From the NCBI GenBank assembly GCA_016719925.1, contig JADJYC010000006.1:124001-188000 (forward strand): a stretch of 64,000 bases of DNA, read 5' to 3'. Below the pieces are notes generated by a model, which was not told the DNA's origin, did not search any database, and saw only the letters and a list, made by a program, of their open reading frames with translations. Shown here one piece after another: positions 40,438 through 49,703 of this stretch (the stretch's first letter is position 1; every line of letters starts with the position of its first letter). The DNA comes from Crocinitomicaceae bacterium (GTDB taxonomy: Bacteria; Bacteroidota; Bacteroidia; Flavobacteriales_D; Crocinitomicaceae). The position numbers were made by a program, and so were the translations under genes.

Positions 40438-41253
40438 TCAATGAACAACATTGAATTTTACGTTCAATACAGTTTCAGGTAATTTAACCTGAACAGTATA
40501 TTGACCGGCTGCAAGATTAGAAAAGTCAAGATTTACTTTGTTTAATCCGCTAACAGTTTCAGCGCTGGTAGAAATTACTTTTTCTCCCAATAATGAATAA
40601 ACTTCAACCGTAGCAGTTGATGGTGATTCAACATTAAAAGTTACAGTACCAGTTTGATTAACCGGATTAGGATAAACTGACAATTCACCATTAGAAGTTT
40701 CGTCAACTGAAGCCGGTGCAAAATGATTATCTACAACATCTACGATATCATTGTAGTCGCTGCCTGCAGCAACATAAGTGTCCCAAAGATCTGCTTTGAT
40801 TTTTTATCAGCAGGTGAGATTACATTGATTGTTGGATATCCTAATGGCCAGTAAACTGAGCCACTTAATTGCAACGGTGCTTCATTGATAAATGGAAAAG
40901 TGTGACCGGTTAACCAATCACCCTGGGTGCTTCCGCCTGTCCCCTGAAGATCAGCAAGTGTTGTAGCTGCATCTGCTTCATAGAAAATTACTCTTAATTG
41001 ATTTGTTCCTGCAGCACCAAAATCATCATGCAATTGCTGTAAGTATCCAGTACCATGGAATCCCCAGCATGGACCGCACCATGTAGCTGAACAATCAAGT
41101 ACAACCACATAACCGGAGTTTAATAATGTAAAGATTGTGTGTGTTTCCGTCAAGATCAGTAACGGTAAAATCAGGAGCTGTTGCGCCAACCTGAGCAAAT
41201 GAAGAAACCGATAACAATGTACCGGCAGTCAAAGTGGTAAAGAATTTTTTCAT
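40438..41253 (-). CDS. Secreted thioredoxin-fold protein with T9SS sorting domain
   Basis: Reconstructed protein of about 270 residues. Signal peptide M-K-K-F-F-T-T-L-T-A-G-T-L-L-S-V-S-S-F-A-Q at ATG 41253, redoxin domain with A-P-D-F-T-V-T-D-L-D-G-N-T, VVVLDCSATWCGPCWGFHG (CxxC redox motif CGPC), VYWPLGYPTIN (cis-Pro), and a C-terminal T9SS type A domain (LSVYPNPVNQTGTV, VEVYSLLGEKV, LAAGQYTVQV). Breaks near 41150 and 40805. The CxxC suggests disulfide exchange or peroxidase activity at the cell surface or outside the cell. Ends before a strong terminator. Confidence 0.85.
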
Positions 41254-41364
41254 AAACTAGTTTTAAGATTACTCAAATCTAAGAAATCTTTTAACTGGTT
41301 GTAATACTTCTATGTACTATTATTGAAATCCTACTAAACCGTTATTCAAAAAGGAATTTCGATA

Positions 41365-42816
41365 TTAATAGTAAATCAGTCTTCTCACTTTTGCAATGTG
41401 TTTTGCAAGACGTATAACCTGTTTGGTGTAACCGAATTCATTGTCATACCATGAATACAAAACTACTCCTTTTTGATCTGGAGAAACCACAGTAGCCTGA
41501 GCATCAAACACAGAACAGCAGGTATTACCAATAATGTCACTCGATACCAGTTCAGGATCCACGGAATAATAAATCTGATTTACCAGATTCCCATTTAAGG
41601 CCGCTTTTTTAACAATTGCATTTACTTCTTCAACGTTTGTAGCTGTTTTTAAAGTTAACTGAAGTATTGCCAAAGAACCGTTTGGTGTTGGCACACGCAC
41701 AGCATTTGCGGTAAATTTATCCGCCAGTTCAGGAATTACCTTTGTAATAGCAGGTCCAGCACCGGTAGAAGTAATTACCATGTTGATAGCAGCTGAACGG
41801 CCACGGCGCGGTTTTTTGTGAAAGTTATCCAGCAGATTCTGATCGTTGGTGTAAGCGTGAACTGTTTCAATGTGTCCTTTATCGATACCAAAATTATCAT
41901 TGATAACTTTTAGAATAGGAGTGATTGCATTGGTAGTACAAGAAGCTGCGCAGAATATATTTTCACCTTCAATATCCAGATCAAAGTGATTGATTCCGTA
42001 AACAATATTTGGAATACCTTTTCCGGGAGCTGTGAGTAAAACTTTGCTAACACCTTTTGATTTCAAATGTCTGCTCAATGATTCACGGTCAAGAAACGCA
42101 CCCGTATTATCAATAACCAGCGCATCTTTTATGCCGTGTTTTGTATAATCAATGTCTTCAGGATTTGCAGCTGCAATCATCTTTACGATCTGACCATTCA
42201 GAATAAGCGCATTGTTTTCATAATCGACTTTTACAGTTCCTTTGAATGCACCGTGAACAGAATCCTGACTTAGGAGCGCCGCACGTTTTGTGATTTCTTC
42301 TTTTGAACTGCTGCGTGTTACAATCGCTTTCAGTCTTAATTGCTGACCTTTTCCAGCTTGCTTTATTAATTCACGGGCAGCAAGACGGCCAATTCGTCCA
42401 AATCCATATAAAACAACATCTCTGGGTTCAATATTGAAATCACGGTTATCAACTAAACCACCTAATTTATTTTTCAGGAAATCTGTTTTTGATGAAAATT
42501 TATCTCCTTCCTGAATCCATTCATAAGCCAATCTGCCTATATCAATTTTTGCGGGAGACAATTCCATTCCAAACAATACTTCAGCCAGGTGTGCAGTAGT
42601 AGTAATAAAGATTTTTTTACCCACCACTTTCTCAGCGTAGTCATGAAGATTAATGATTTCAGAGGTTGTGATGTCCAGCAGGTGATTTCTGAACAAAACC
42701 AGTTCTACACCTTTGCTGTAAAGTAATTCTCCAACATAATTAGCTAGTTTTACCGCAGCCTTTTCGTTGTCGATATAACTCTGTAATTCTTTTTCATAAC
42801 CTACTGTTGATTCCAT
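41365..42816 (-). CDS. gap: Glyceraldehyde-3-phosphate dehydrogenase, long N-terminal extension form
   Basis: 483-residue protein, about 150 residues longer than standard GAPDH. Residues 1-130 form an extension of unrecognised fold. The GAPDH core follows: Rossmann start VVLYGFGRIGRLAAREL, LTAPGKG, the catalytic Cys in FCAASCTTNAITPI, then HAYTNDQNLLDNFHKKPRRGRSAAINM, and VVLYSWYDNEFGYTKQV. The NAD-binding and phosphate-site residues are in place, so activity is likely; long GAPDH forms occur in other Bacteroidota and may run in the gluconeogenic direction, which is inference. The frame is intact. Confidence 0.92.
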   Translation of the reverse strand: MESTVGYEKELQSYIDNEKAAVKLANYVGELLYSKGVELVLFRNHLLDITTSEIINLHDYAEKVVGKKIFITTTAHLAEVLFGMELSPAKIDIGRLAYEWIQEGDKFSSKTDFLKNKLGGLVDNRDFNIEPRDVVLYGFGRIGRLAARELIKQAGKGQQLRLKAIVTRSSSKEEITKRAALLSQDSVHGAFKGTVKVDYENNALILNGQIVKMIAAANPEDIDYTKHGIKDALVIDNTGAFLDRESLSRHLKSKGVSKVLLTAPGKGIPNIVYGINHFDLDIEGENIFCAASCTTNAITPILKVINDNFGIDKGHIETVHAYTNDQNLLDNFHKKPRRGRSAAINMVITSTGAGPAITKVIPELADKFTANAVRVPTPNGSLAILQLTLKTATNVEEVNAIVKKAALNGNLVNQIYYSVDPELVSSDIIGNTCCSVFDAQATVVSPDQKGVVLYSWYDNEFGYTKQVIRLAKHIAKVRRLIYY

Positions 42817-42856
42817 GATTTTTTGCTTTTTGTTGTTGATTGGTGAAATGTTGGCG

Positions 42857-42864
42857 CAAAATTA
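42857..42864 (-). promoter_or_regulatory. -7 promoter element for gap
   Basis: Minus strand reads TAATTTTG, a perfect TAnnTTTG, 40 bases before the gap ATG. No convincing -33 TTG at about 20 bases, so a moderate candidate. Confidence 0.4.
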
Positions 42865-43030
42865 CACTCTTCAAAGTAATATTGTTCATGATCTTGCTCA
42901 CATTTTTCTCACATTCGACAGAACTAAAAAAAGGGTAGAGGAGAACAATTCACTCGTGGATGAAACTGGGTTATTCACAGAAAGTCAAAAACGTTGAACC
43001 TGCATGGAAATGAGAACATATCCAAACAGC

Positions 43031-43062
43031 AAAAAAAAAGCCCCGATTTTCGTCGGGGCTTT
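43031..43062 (-). terminator. Rho-independent terminator after rpoD
   Basis: Minus-strand hairpin AAAGCCCCGA (43062-43053) pairing with TCGGGGCTTT (43046-43037), six-base loop, followed by a T run on the minus strand (to 43031). It is a canonical GC-rich stem 4 bases after the rpoD stop. Confidence 0.9.
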
Positions 43063-43065
43063 CTG

Positions 43066-43932
43066 TTATCCTAAGTAGGCTTTAAGTAATTTATTTCTTG
43101 AAGTGTGTCTCAGACGTCTGATGGCTTTTTCTTTAATCTGACGAACGCGTTCACGGGTCAAATTAAATTTAGCACCAATTTCTTCAAGTGTCAAACCGTG
43201 GTTCATTCCAATTCCAAAGAAAAGACGAATGATTTCACGTTCTTTATCTGTAAGAGTAGAAAGGGATCTTTCAATTTCTTTCTGTAAAGATTCAGCCATC
43301 AGCAAACGATCTGCTTTTGGGGAATCACTGTTAGCCATAACATCCATCAAAGTACCTCCGTCTTCAGAAGAAGACAAAGGAGCATCCATTGATACGTGAC
43401 GACCGGCAACTTTTAAACTTTCTTTAATTTTATCTTCAGGCACCTCAAGTACTTCTGCAAGTTCTTCAGCGCTTGGGGCGCGTTCATATTCCTGCTCTAG
43501 TTTTGAAAAAGCCTTGTTGATTTTATTTAATGATCCTACCTGATTTAACGGAAGACGTACAATACGTGCCTGTTCTGCCAAAGCCTGAAGAATTGACTGA
43601 CGAATCCACCAAACCGCATAAGAGATAAATTTAAATCCACGGGTTTCATCAAATTTCTGAGCTGCTTTAATCAGACCTAAATTTCCTTCATTGATCAGAT
43701 CGGGTAAGGTCAATCCCTGATTCTGATATTGTTTTGCTACTGATACAACGAAACGTAAGTTTGCTCGTGTCAGTTTTTCAAGGGCTTTCTGGTCTCCCTG
43801 TTTGATCCTCTTCGCTAACTCCACTTCAATCTCTGCGGTGATCAATTCTTCTTTACCAATATCCTGAAGATATTTATCAAGTGATTGACTTTCGCGATTG
43901 GTAATGGATTTGGTGATTTTTAACTGCCTCAT
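43066..43932 (-). CDS. rpoD: RNA polymerase primary sigma factor RpoD (short Bacteroidota form)
   Basis: Housekeeping sigma-70 factor, 288 residues; Bacteroidota forms lack the long region 1.1 and non-conserved insert. Region 1.2 QSLDKYLQDIGKEELI, region 2 ANLRFVVSVAKQYQNQGLTLPDLINEGNLGLIKAAQKF and GFKFISYAVWWIRQSI (2.3/2.4), region 3 RIVRLPLNQVGSLNKI, region 4 GMNHGLTLEEIGAKFNLTRERVRQIKEKAIRRL. The frame is intact. It recognises the TTG/TAnnTTTG promoters seen throughout this window. Monocistronic, with a clear promoter and terminator. Confidence 0.95.
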   Translation of the reverse strand: MRQLKITKSITNRESQSLDKYLQDIGKEELITAEIEVELAKRIKQGDQKALEKLTRANLRFVVSVAKQYQNQGLTLPDLINEGNLGLIKAAQKFDETRGFKFISYAVWWIRQSILQALAEQARIVRLPLNQVGSLNKINKAFSKLEQEYERAPSAEELAEVLEVPEDKIKESLKVAGRHVSMDAPLSSSEDGGTLMDVMANSDSPKADRLLMAESLQKEIERSLSTLTDKEREIIRLFFGIGMNHGLTLEEIGAKFNLTRERVRQIKEKAIRRLRHTSRNKLLKAYLG

Positions 43933-43973
43933 TCTGTGTGGTCCCTTTCTTTTAGATTAAACAATAGTGGATG

Positions 43974-44004
43974 CAAACTTACGCCATTTTAGTCCTCGTG
44001 TCAA
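43974..44004 (-). promoter_or_regulatory. Promoter of rpoD
   Basis: Minus strand: TTG at 44004-44002, a 20-base spacer, then TAAGTTTG at 43981-43974, a complete -33/-7 match with the same spacing as the dps promoter. It lies 42 bases upstream of the rpoD ATG. Confidence 0.65.
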
Positions 44005-44175
44005 GAGTAAAATTCAAATAAAATCGTTTAAGTCTGCAACTCACGATATAACTGTGATTTTATACAAAAGGTTACGTTCATATGAGAAAATAATTACACT
44101 ATTATTCTCAAAGAATGTTAATTCCTTGAATAATGGTTTGAAGATTCAGGATTTGGTGATTTCTTTTTTTTTTTT

Positions 44176-45393
44176 TTAGTTACCGGCAACGTAATCCTGC
44201 AAATAATGGAAATCAGGCGTCAGTTCTCCCTGAAGATTGGTTTCGCTTGCGCGTTCAATAATTCTGTCAGGATCTTCTCCAAACAAACAAGGTAACACCT
44301 TGTTTAGTAAATCATTCCCGTAATCAATTGAAGCATCTTTGGGTAATTCACACGGAAGATTGTCAACTGCCATCACTCCAATTGAACCAGGTGACATAAA
44401 ATCAACTTCTTTCCCTGTTTTTGGATCATAACCGTACAATGGATCCTCAATTGCAGATGCTCTGAGTGTGCTAGCGATTGGTTCAGCAATATCACAAGAA
44501 ATGTCAGCAATTATGGTTGTTTTACAATCAGCTGAAGCAAGATCCTGCTGCGTAACAATTACGGGCGAACTGGAACTCCAAAAATGACATGGAATATACA
44601 TATGAGCCACTTTCAGATATCTGGAAAAGGTTGAAATATGTCCAGCACCAGACTTGTGAAATGCTGCAGTGTCAAAAGGTGAACCATCGGCTTTTGCAAA
44701 ATAATCCTTCGCATCAAGCTGCGTATAAACCGGATAATTAAATTCTTTATTCAAAAAATCAGAAGGACTTACTTCTTTTAATCCGATTTTTTCAATCACC
44801 TCTTTTGCTCCGCTTCCCACACGGCCAGATCCTGTCATTACTACTTTGAGATTTGCAGGCAAAAGAATTTTAGAAAATTCCGCTTCCATTTCTTTTCTGT
44901 CAGCACAAAGGTTTGCAGGTTTGATAGTGTAGAGTCCGTGTTTTTTTCCATATGCCAGAAATCCATTATAGCAGCCAACGATTCCGGCATATTTTCCAAA
45001 ACCGATAATGCGGTGTTTGTTTTTGTCGGTCAGGGTTTCATAATCAATCAGCTGAATTTTATTGGCCAGCACAGCCTGCAATAATTTTCGGTTGTATGGC
45101 TGTTTTTTTATTGTGTGTGAAAAGAAGAAGTATTTTTTGTTTGGAATTAAATAGTCAATCTTAACTTCTTTAACTCCCATCAGAATATCTGCTTCAGTTG
45201 CTCTGTCTACCAAACGAATTCCCAGCGAAGCATATTCTTCATCTTTATACGAACGGATATCACTCTTCTCAACAATCACTTCAACTCCCGGAAAGCGTTT
45301 CATCACTTCAACACATTGTGAAGGAATTAAAGGCACCCTTTTATCAGGCGGCGTTTTTGTTTCTTTTAATATGCCAATTATTGTTCGATTCAT
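44176..45393 (-). CDS. Saccharopine/alanine dehydrogenase-family NAD(P)-dependent oxidoreductase
   Basis: 405-residue protein of the AlaDH/PNT superfamily. The N-terminal domain begins MNRTIIGILKETKTPPDKRVPLIPSQ, the usual opening (K-E and R-x-P). The dinucleotide-binding fold is VVMTGSGRVGSGAKEVIEKIG. Further conserved pieces: HTIKKQPYNRKLLQAVL, CYNGFLAYGKK, IADISCDIAEPIASTLR, and DNLPCELPKDAS. Similar enzymes oxidise saccharopine to lysine or reductively aminate keto acids; the substrate is not decided here. The stop lies in a 14-base A run on the coding strand. The frame is intact. Confidence 0.8.
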   Translation of the reverse strand: MNRTIIGILKETKTPPDKRVPLIPSQCVEVMKRFPGVEVIVEKSDIRSYKDEEYASLGIRLVDRATEADILMGVKEVKIDYLIPNKKYFFFSHTIKKQPYNRKLLQAVLANKIQLIDYETLTDKNKHRIIGFGKYAGIVGCYNGFLAYGKKHGLYTIKPANLCADRKEMEAEFSKILLPANLKVVMTGSGRVGSGAKEVIEKIGLKEVSPSDFLNKEFNYPVYTQLDAKDYFAKADGSPFDTAAFHKSGAGHISTFSRYLKVAHMYIPCHFWSSSSPVIVTQQDLASADCKTTIIADISCDIAEPIASTLRASAIEDPLYGYDPKTGKEVDFMSPGSIGVMAVDNLPCELPKDASIDYGNDLLNKVLPCLFGEDPDRIIERASETNLQGELTPDFHYLQDYVAGN

Positions 45394-45488
45394 TTATCCG
45401 GATTGATCAGGGCGCAAAAGTAATACTTTTTTAATGTTGCAAAATTATTCAGATGCTTGCATAGTATGTGCTTTACTTTTCAGATTAT

Positions 45489-46193
45489 TCAAAGCAATGA
45501 TTGAATAACAGTTTTGATTTTTTCCAAATCGGTTTCATAGTTTAATCCCATTCCCTCAGGATTGTTTTTTGCACAAGGTTTGCGCGCGGTGAAATGCAAA
45601 GCATGAACGCCTGTTGAAACAAGTTCTTTTGAATTGGAAGAATTTACGCCGCCTCCGGCCATTATCTGAACGGGATAAAGTTTACTGAACTCTACCATTT
45701 TTGAGAGAAGATCTTTTCCTTCAATAGCAGAAGGTTTTCCACCTGATGTCAAAACTCTTGTAAATCCCGCTTTGAATAAGTGTCCTAAAGTTGTAATGGG
45801 ATCTGGAGTATAATCAATTGCTCTGTGAAAAGTGAATTCCATTTTTTGATTCAATGCGATTTCTGCCAGATACAAAGTTGCGTTGAGATCTAATTCATTG
45901 TTGTCAGACAGACAGCCAAAGACCACGCCCTTTGCACCAGCAATGGATGAGGCAATAATGTCGCGTGCCATGATATCCACTTCATCCATGGTGTAAACAA
46001 AATTCCCCGGGCGTAATCGAATCATTGCATGAACTTCAATATTTTTCAACTGCGCACATTTCTGAATTATTCCAATGGATGGAGTAGTGCCGCCTTCATT
46101 CAAATTGGCACATAATTCAACCCGTTTAAAACCAAACTGAGATGCCACATAGGTAGTCTCATAATTGTCAGTACAAATTTCAAGATCAATCAT
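45489..46193 (-). CDS. cutC: CutC family protein (PF03932)
   Basis: 234-residue TIM-barrel protein of the CutC family: MIDLEICTDNYETTYVA, RVELCANLNEGGTTPSIG, IEVHAMIRLRPGNFVYT, GVVFGCLSDNNELD, FTFHRAIDYTPDP, VLTSGGKPSAIEG, IMAGGGVNSSN. The family was named for copper tolerance, but that role is disputed and members lie in sugar-degradation clusters in Bacteroidota. Here it starts 4 bases inside the end of the GH20 gene, so it is probably co-translated with hexosaminidase and glycosylasparaginase and may act on a sugar-like intermediate. The frame is intact. Confidence 0.92.
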   Translation of the reverse strand: MIDLEICTDNYETTYVASQFGFKRVELCANLNEGGTTPSIGIIQKCAQLKNIEVHAMIRLRPGNFVYTMDEVDIMARDIIASSIAGAKGVVFGCLSDNNELDLNATLYLAEIALNQKMEFTFHRAIDYTPDPITTLGHLFKAGFTRVLTSGGKPSAIEGKDLLSKMVEFSKLYPVQIMAGGGVNSSNSKELVSTGVHALHFTARKPCAKNNPEGMGLNYETDLEKIKTVIQSLL

Positions 46194-48473
46194 TCTACAA
46201 TTATTTCATCAATAAATAACCAGGCATCTTGTCCGGCAGCTTCATGCGATGCAGGGAGTTTGCCGTAGTTTTCTACATTCACCTTAAGATATTTTAATTG
46301 CGTTGGTTTTACATCCAGAATGAACGGATTTATCCGGATTCCTTCCTGAGCATTCGTTCCAACATGAATAGTGTGCATTATTTCAAGTGGTTTGTATAAA
46401 ATTCCATCCAAAGAATATGCAAGATGAAAATCTTTTGGGATCATAATCCATGCATTGGAGTATTCCAAAAAGTTCATTTTAACTTTTGATACTTCAGACT
46501 GTTCTCTAAGTTCTACAATTACATCCAAATCAGTTCCCCAAAATCCCTGCCAGTTTCCGTCTCTGAAATTGTGCGATCCAATTAAGCCATCTGTGAGCGA
46601 ACTTTCTCCTTTTGCAGGATACGAATAATGCCATTCACCTTTATATAACACATCAGCAAATGTTGCTTTATGCAAGGCTATGTTGGTTGTTGTGACAGCC
46701 CCGTAATTTTTTCCTTTTTTAGTCGGTTGAATTAAAAGGGTGCCGGATGACATAAGTTTAATATTTGAATCTTCATATTCAAACCAGGTAGTTTCTCTTT
46801 CCTGATTGTTCCGGATACTCCATTTTGCAGAAATATCCGATTGCATGTCTGTTAATAGGATGGTGTAATAATTATCTTCTTCAATGACTTGCATCCCAAA
46901 AGGATTATTCTCCATACCTGACCTGACATCAAAAAGTTCCAGAACTGGATAATGCTTTTGCAAGCGGTTATAGAAATCATCATACCGGCTGGTATCTGGA
47001 CCGCTCCACAAAACTTCAGCTAAACCAATCATGCGTGGAAAAACTTTTGAATCCAGATTAATTTCATCCGGCACATGCTCTGTCCACATGTTACATTCTG
47101 CTCCCAAAATGTATTTGTGATTTTCAGCAACAAGATTTGCAGGAATTGGATTGAAGGAGTAAATCTTCTTAAGATCAATTGCATCCAGTCCATAATCTAA
47201 ATAACAATGCGAAGTAGGGGACATTACAACGTAATGTTTTTGTTCGGCAGCCAGCCTTCCACCATCCATACCACGCCAGCTTTGAACAGTTGCATTTTCA
47301 GATAATCCGCCTTCCAGAATTTCATCCCAGCCAATGAGTTTTCTTCCGTGATCATTCAGGAATTTTTCAATTCTCTTTATAAAATAACTCTGGAGCTCAT
47401 GTTCATCTGCAAGATTTTCTTCCTTCATTCTCTGCTGACATTTTGGACAATTTTCCCATCTGAACTTTGGTGCTTCATCTCCGCCAATGTGAATATATTC
47501 TGAAGGAAATATTTCCATGACTTCAAGTAAAATAGTTTCAAGAAAAATGAAAGTTGAATCATTACCGGCACAATAAATTTCTTTAAAAACTCCCCAGTCG
47601 TTAACTACTTCAATAGGTCCTCCATTGCATGAAAGTTGCGGGTAGGCAGCCAGTGCAGCCTGCGAATGCCCGGGTAATTCAATTTCCGGAATCACAACAA
47701 TGTGTCTTTCTTTTGCATAGGCTACAATTTCTTTCAGATCATCTTTTGTATAATATCCACCATAAACACTACCGTCCTTTTCGGTCCGGTAGGATGATAT
47801 TTCATTTAGTTTGGGATACTGATCAATCTGAATTCTCCATCCCTGATCTTCTGTCAAATGTAGATGGAGGATATTCATTTTGTAAAAAGAGAGCAAATCA
47901 ATGTATTTAAAAATGATTTCTTTTTCAAAAAAATGACGGCATACATCCAGCATCAATCCACGGTGTTCAAAAGCTGGTTTATCTTCAATTTTCAAACAAG
48001 GTAAAAACCACGCCTGTCTTTTTTCGCCGGAATGGAATGCAGGAACAAAAAGTTGTCTCACTGTCTGAATTCCGCGCATTATTCCGGTAGAAGTAAGTGC
48101 AGTGATTTGCAATTTTTCAGGTGATATAATTAATCGGTAAGCTTCACCGTGCTGTAATTCAGAAGGAAAATCGCTTACAATTTTTAATTCGATTTCAGTT
48201 GATTTTACCTTTGCTTCCAGATTTTTTTTTCAGCTAAAAACCAGAAACAGAGTCAATGAGGTTCCCTATATACAACCCTTCATTATTCAAATCATTGGAA
48301 TAGGAGAGGTAGGTGTCATTTGAAATCTTAAAAGATCCTTCACGTTTTTCAATCAATACCGGTTCAGGAATCAAATAAAGCGAATCTGGATTTATATAAT
48401 CTGCATTTTCAGAATCTTGCCCGCCGCAGGAGACAAGAATAATTGAAAAAGCAGCTACGACAATTTCACGCAA
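46190..48473 (-). CDS. Beta-N-acetylhexosaminidase, GH20, lipoprotein
   Basis: Surface or periplasmic hydrolase removing terminal GlcNAc/GalNAc, about 760 residues. Lipoprotein signal I-V-V-A-A-F-S-I-I-L-V-S-C-G; GH20b domain; catalytic barrel with FEHRGLMLDVCRHFFEKE, HLHLTEDQGWRIQID, the Asp-Glu pair in YIHIGGDEAPKFRWENCP, GWDEILEGG, QSWRGMDGG and YILGAECNMWTEHVPDE; a C-terminal discoidin-like domain (WQGFWGTDLDVIVEL, NAWIMIPKDFHLAYS). A break near 48234 joins IDSVSGF to the A-E-K-K-N-L-E-A-K segment. No ATG precedes the signal peptide: the region upstream is a dispersed repeat, and TTG 48473 is my choice (M-R-E-I-V-V). A longer reading from 48734 passes through the repeat. Confidence 0.92.
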
Positions 48474-48494
48474 AGACGCTAAGGCGCAAAGAAA
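48464..48494. repeat. Dispersed repeat block 1 at the GH20 start (CTTTGCG type)
   Basis: Minus strand contains CTTTGCG twice around CCTTAGCGT, ending in GCGTGAAA. I recognise this from other Bacteroidota genomes as a widespread short interspersed sequence. It spans the TTG start of GH20, so part of the repeat would be translated. Confidence 0.6.
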
Positions 48495-48534
48495 TGGCCT
48501 TGTGATTTTTGACTTATTATACTGAAAATTTTTT

Positions 48535-48576
48535 CCGCAGATTTTTGCTGAATAAGCACGCAGATTTTCGCAGATA
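48535..48576. repeat. Dispersed repeat block 2 (CGCAGATT type)
   Basis: Three copies of the hexamer CGCAGA or its complement TCTGCG at 48536, 48559 and 48569, with A/T spacers. It resembles the common Bacteroidota motif of tandem TCTGCG units and lies 41 bases from block 1. Both sit in the 235-base spacer between GH20 and glycosylasparaginase. Confidence 0.6.
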
Positions 48577-48708
48577 GAGTCCCCCCAATTAAAGCGACTC
48601 ATTGATTTTACAGGAATTTTATTTTTGGAGTACACCCTAACTTGTTTGTGATTTTGATATTTGTATTTTGCCCCGATGGGACCACTATGTGGGAATTTCA
48701 TTTCACAT

Positions 48709-49701
48709 TTACCACGGTCTGTTATATTCTGCATCCACCAATTTCTCAGTATTTATATCCCGGTGAGCTACATTAAATCCCGAGTAAACAGAATAACAAC
48801 CCCATTCACCAAATTTGTTCAGAGCAATAAATCCTACCTGCAGATTTTCTACTTTGTTTTCATGTTTAACAATTAATCTTTCAACCGCTGCCTTACACAC
48901 TTCCTGCGGTGACATGCCACAGCGCATCATTTCTACTATAATTGCAGATCCTGCAATGCGAATCACTGCTTCACCCAAACCGGTTGCACATGCCGCTCCA
49001 ACTTCATTATCCACAAAAAGTCCGGCTCCAATGATAGGTGAATCACCCAAACGGCCTCTCATTTTATAAGACAAACCGGATGTAGTGCAGGCTCCAGATA
49101 AATTTCCATTATTATCCAAAGCAATCATTCCAATCGTATCATGATTTTCACGGTTTATGATTGGTTTGTATTCAGACGTCTTTAACCATTCCTGCCAGGC
49201 TTCTTGTGCTTTTTCTGATTTAAATTCATTTCTGGGGAATCCTTTTGAAATGGCAAACTCATAGGCTCCGTCACCAACCAGCATGATATGTGGCGTATCT
49301 TCCATTACTTTTCTGGCAACCGAAATTGGGTTTTCTATATTTTGTAAAAATCCCACACTTCCGCAACGATTGCGATGATCCATGATACACGCATCCAACG
49401 TAGTATTACCATCTCTGTCTGGCAATCCACCCAAACCAACGCTCAGATTTGTAAAATCAGATTCGGTAACTCGTACACCTTGTTCAACGGCGTCAAGCGC
49501 AGATCCTCCGGTTTCAAGGATTTTCCAGGCACCTTTATTCGCCTCTAGTCCATGATTCCAGGTTGATAAAACGATTGGCTTGTTCACCGTTTTTTTTGAT
49601 TTGTTTTTTTCTGTTTGCTGATCTGAACCAAAAGCTGATGAGGATAATATGGCTGCACTTCCTATAGCTGAAACTTTAATAAAATCTCTTCTTGTTTTCA
49701 T
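48709..49701 (-). CDS. N4-(beta-N-acetylglucosaminyl)-L-asparaginase (glycosylasparaginase)
   Basis: Ntn hydrolase that splits the GlcNAc-Asn bond of N-glycoproteins. Signal with twin arginine M-K-T-R-R-D-F-I-K suggests Tat export. Key residues: the autocleavage site NHDTIGMIALD with nucleophile Thr, WNHGLEANKGAW, GGSALDAVEQGV, DFTNLSVGLGGLPD, DACIMDHRNRCGSVG, CTTSGLSYKMRGRLGDSPIIGAGLF, and ATGLGEAVIR. 330 residues, close to the Elizabethkingia enzyme. Precedes GH20 and CutC in the same direction, with a repeat island between. The histidine kinase upstream ends only 2 bases away. The frame is intact. Confidence 0.9.
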   Translation of the reverse strand: MKTRRDFIKVSAIGSAAILSSSAFGSDQQTEKNKSKKTVNKPIVLSTWNHGLEANKGAWKILETGGSALDAVEQGVRVTESDFTNLSVGLGGLPDRDGNTTLDACIMDHRNRCGSVGFLQNIENPISVARKVMEDTPHIMLVGDGAYEFAISKGFPRNEFKSEKAQEAWQEWLKTSEYKPIINRENHDTIGMIALDNNGNLSGACTTSGLSYKMRGRLGDSPIIGAGLFVDNEVGAACATGLGEAVIRIAGSAIIVEMMRCGMSPQEVCKAAVERLIVKHENKVENLQVGFIALNKFGEWGCYSVYSGFNVAHRDINTEKLVDAEYNRPW

Positions 49702-49703
49702 AT

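Noticed and set aside
44164..44177. Run of 14 T as a terminator
   Set aside because: It is an A run on the coding strand of the dehydrogenase, with no hairpin next to it, so it would not end that transcript.
48480..48734. A longer N-terminus of GH20 starting at 48734
   Set aside because: These 85 or so codons are repeat-derived and precede a proper lipoprotein signal, so they are not likely to be translated.
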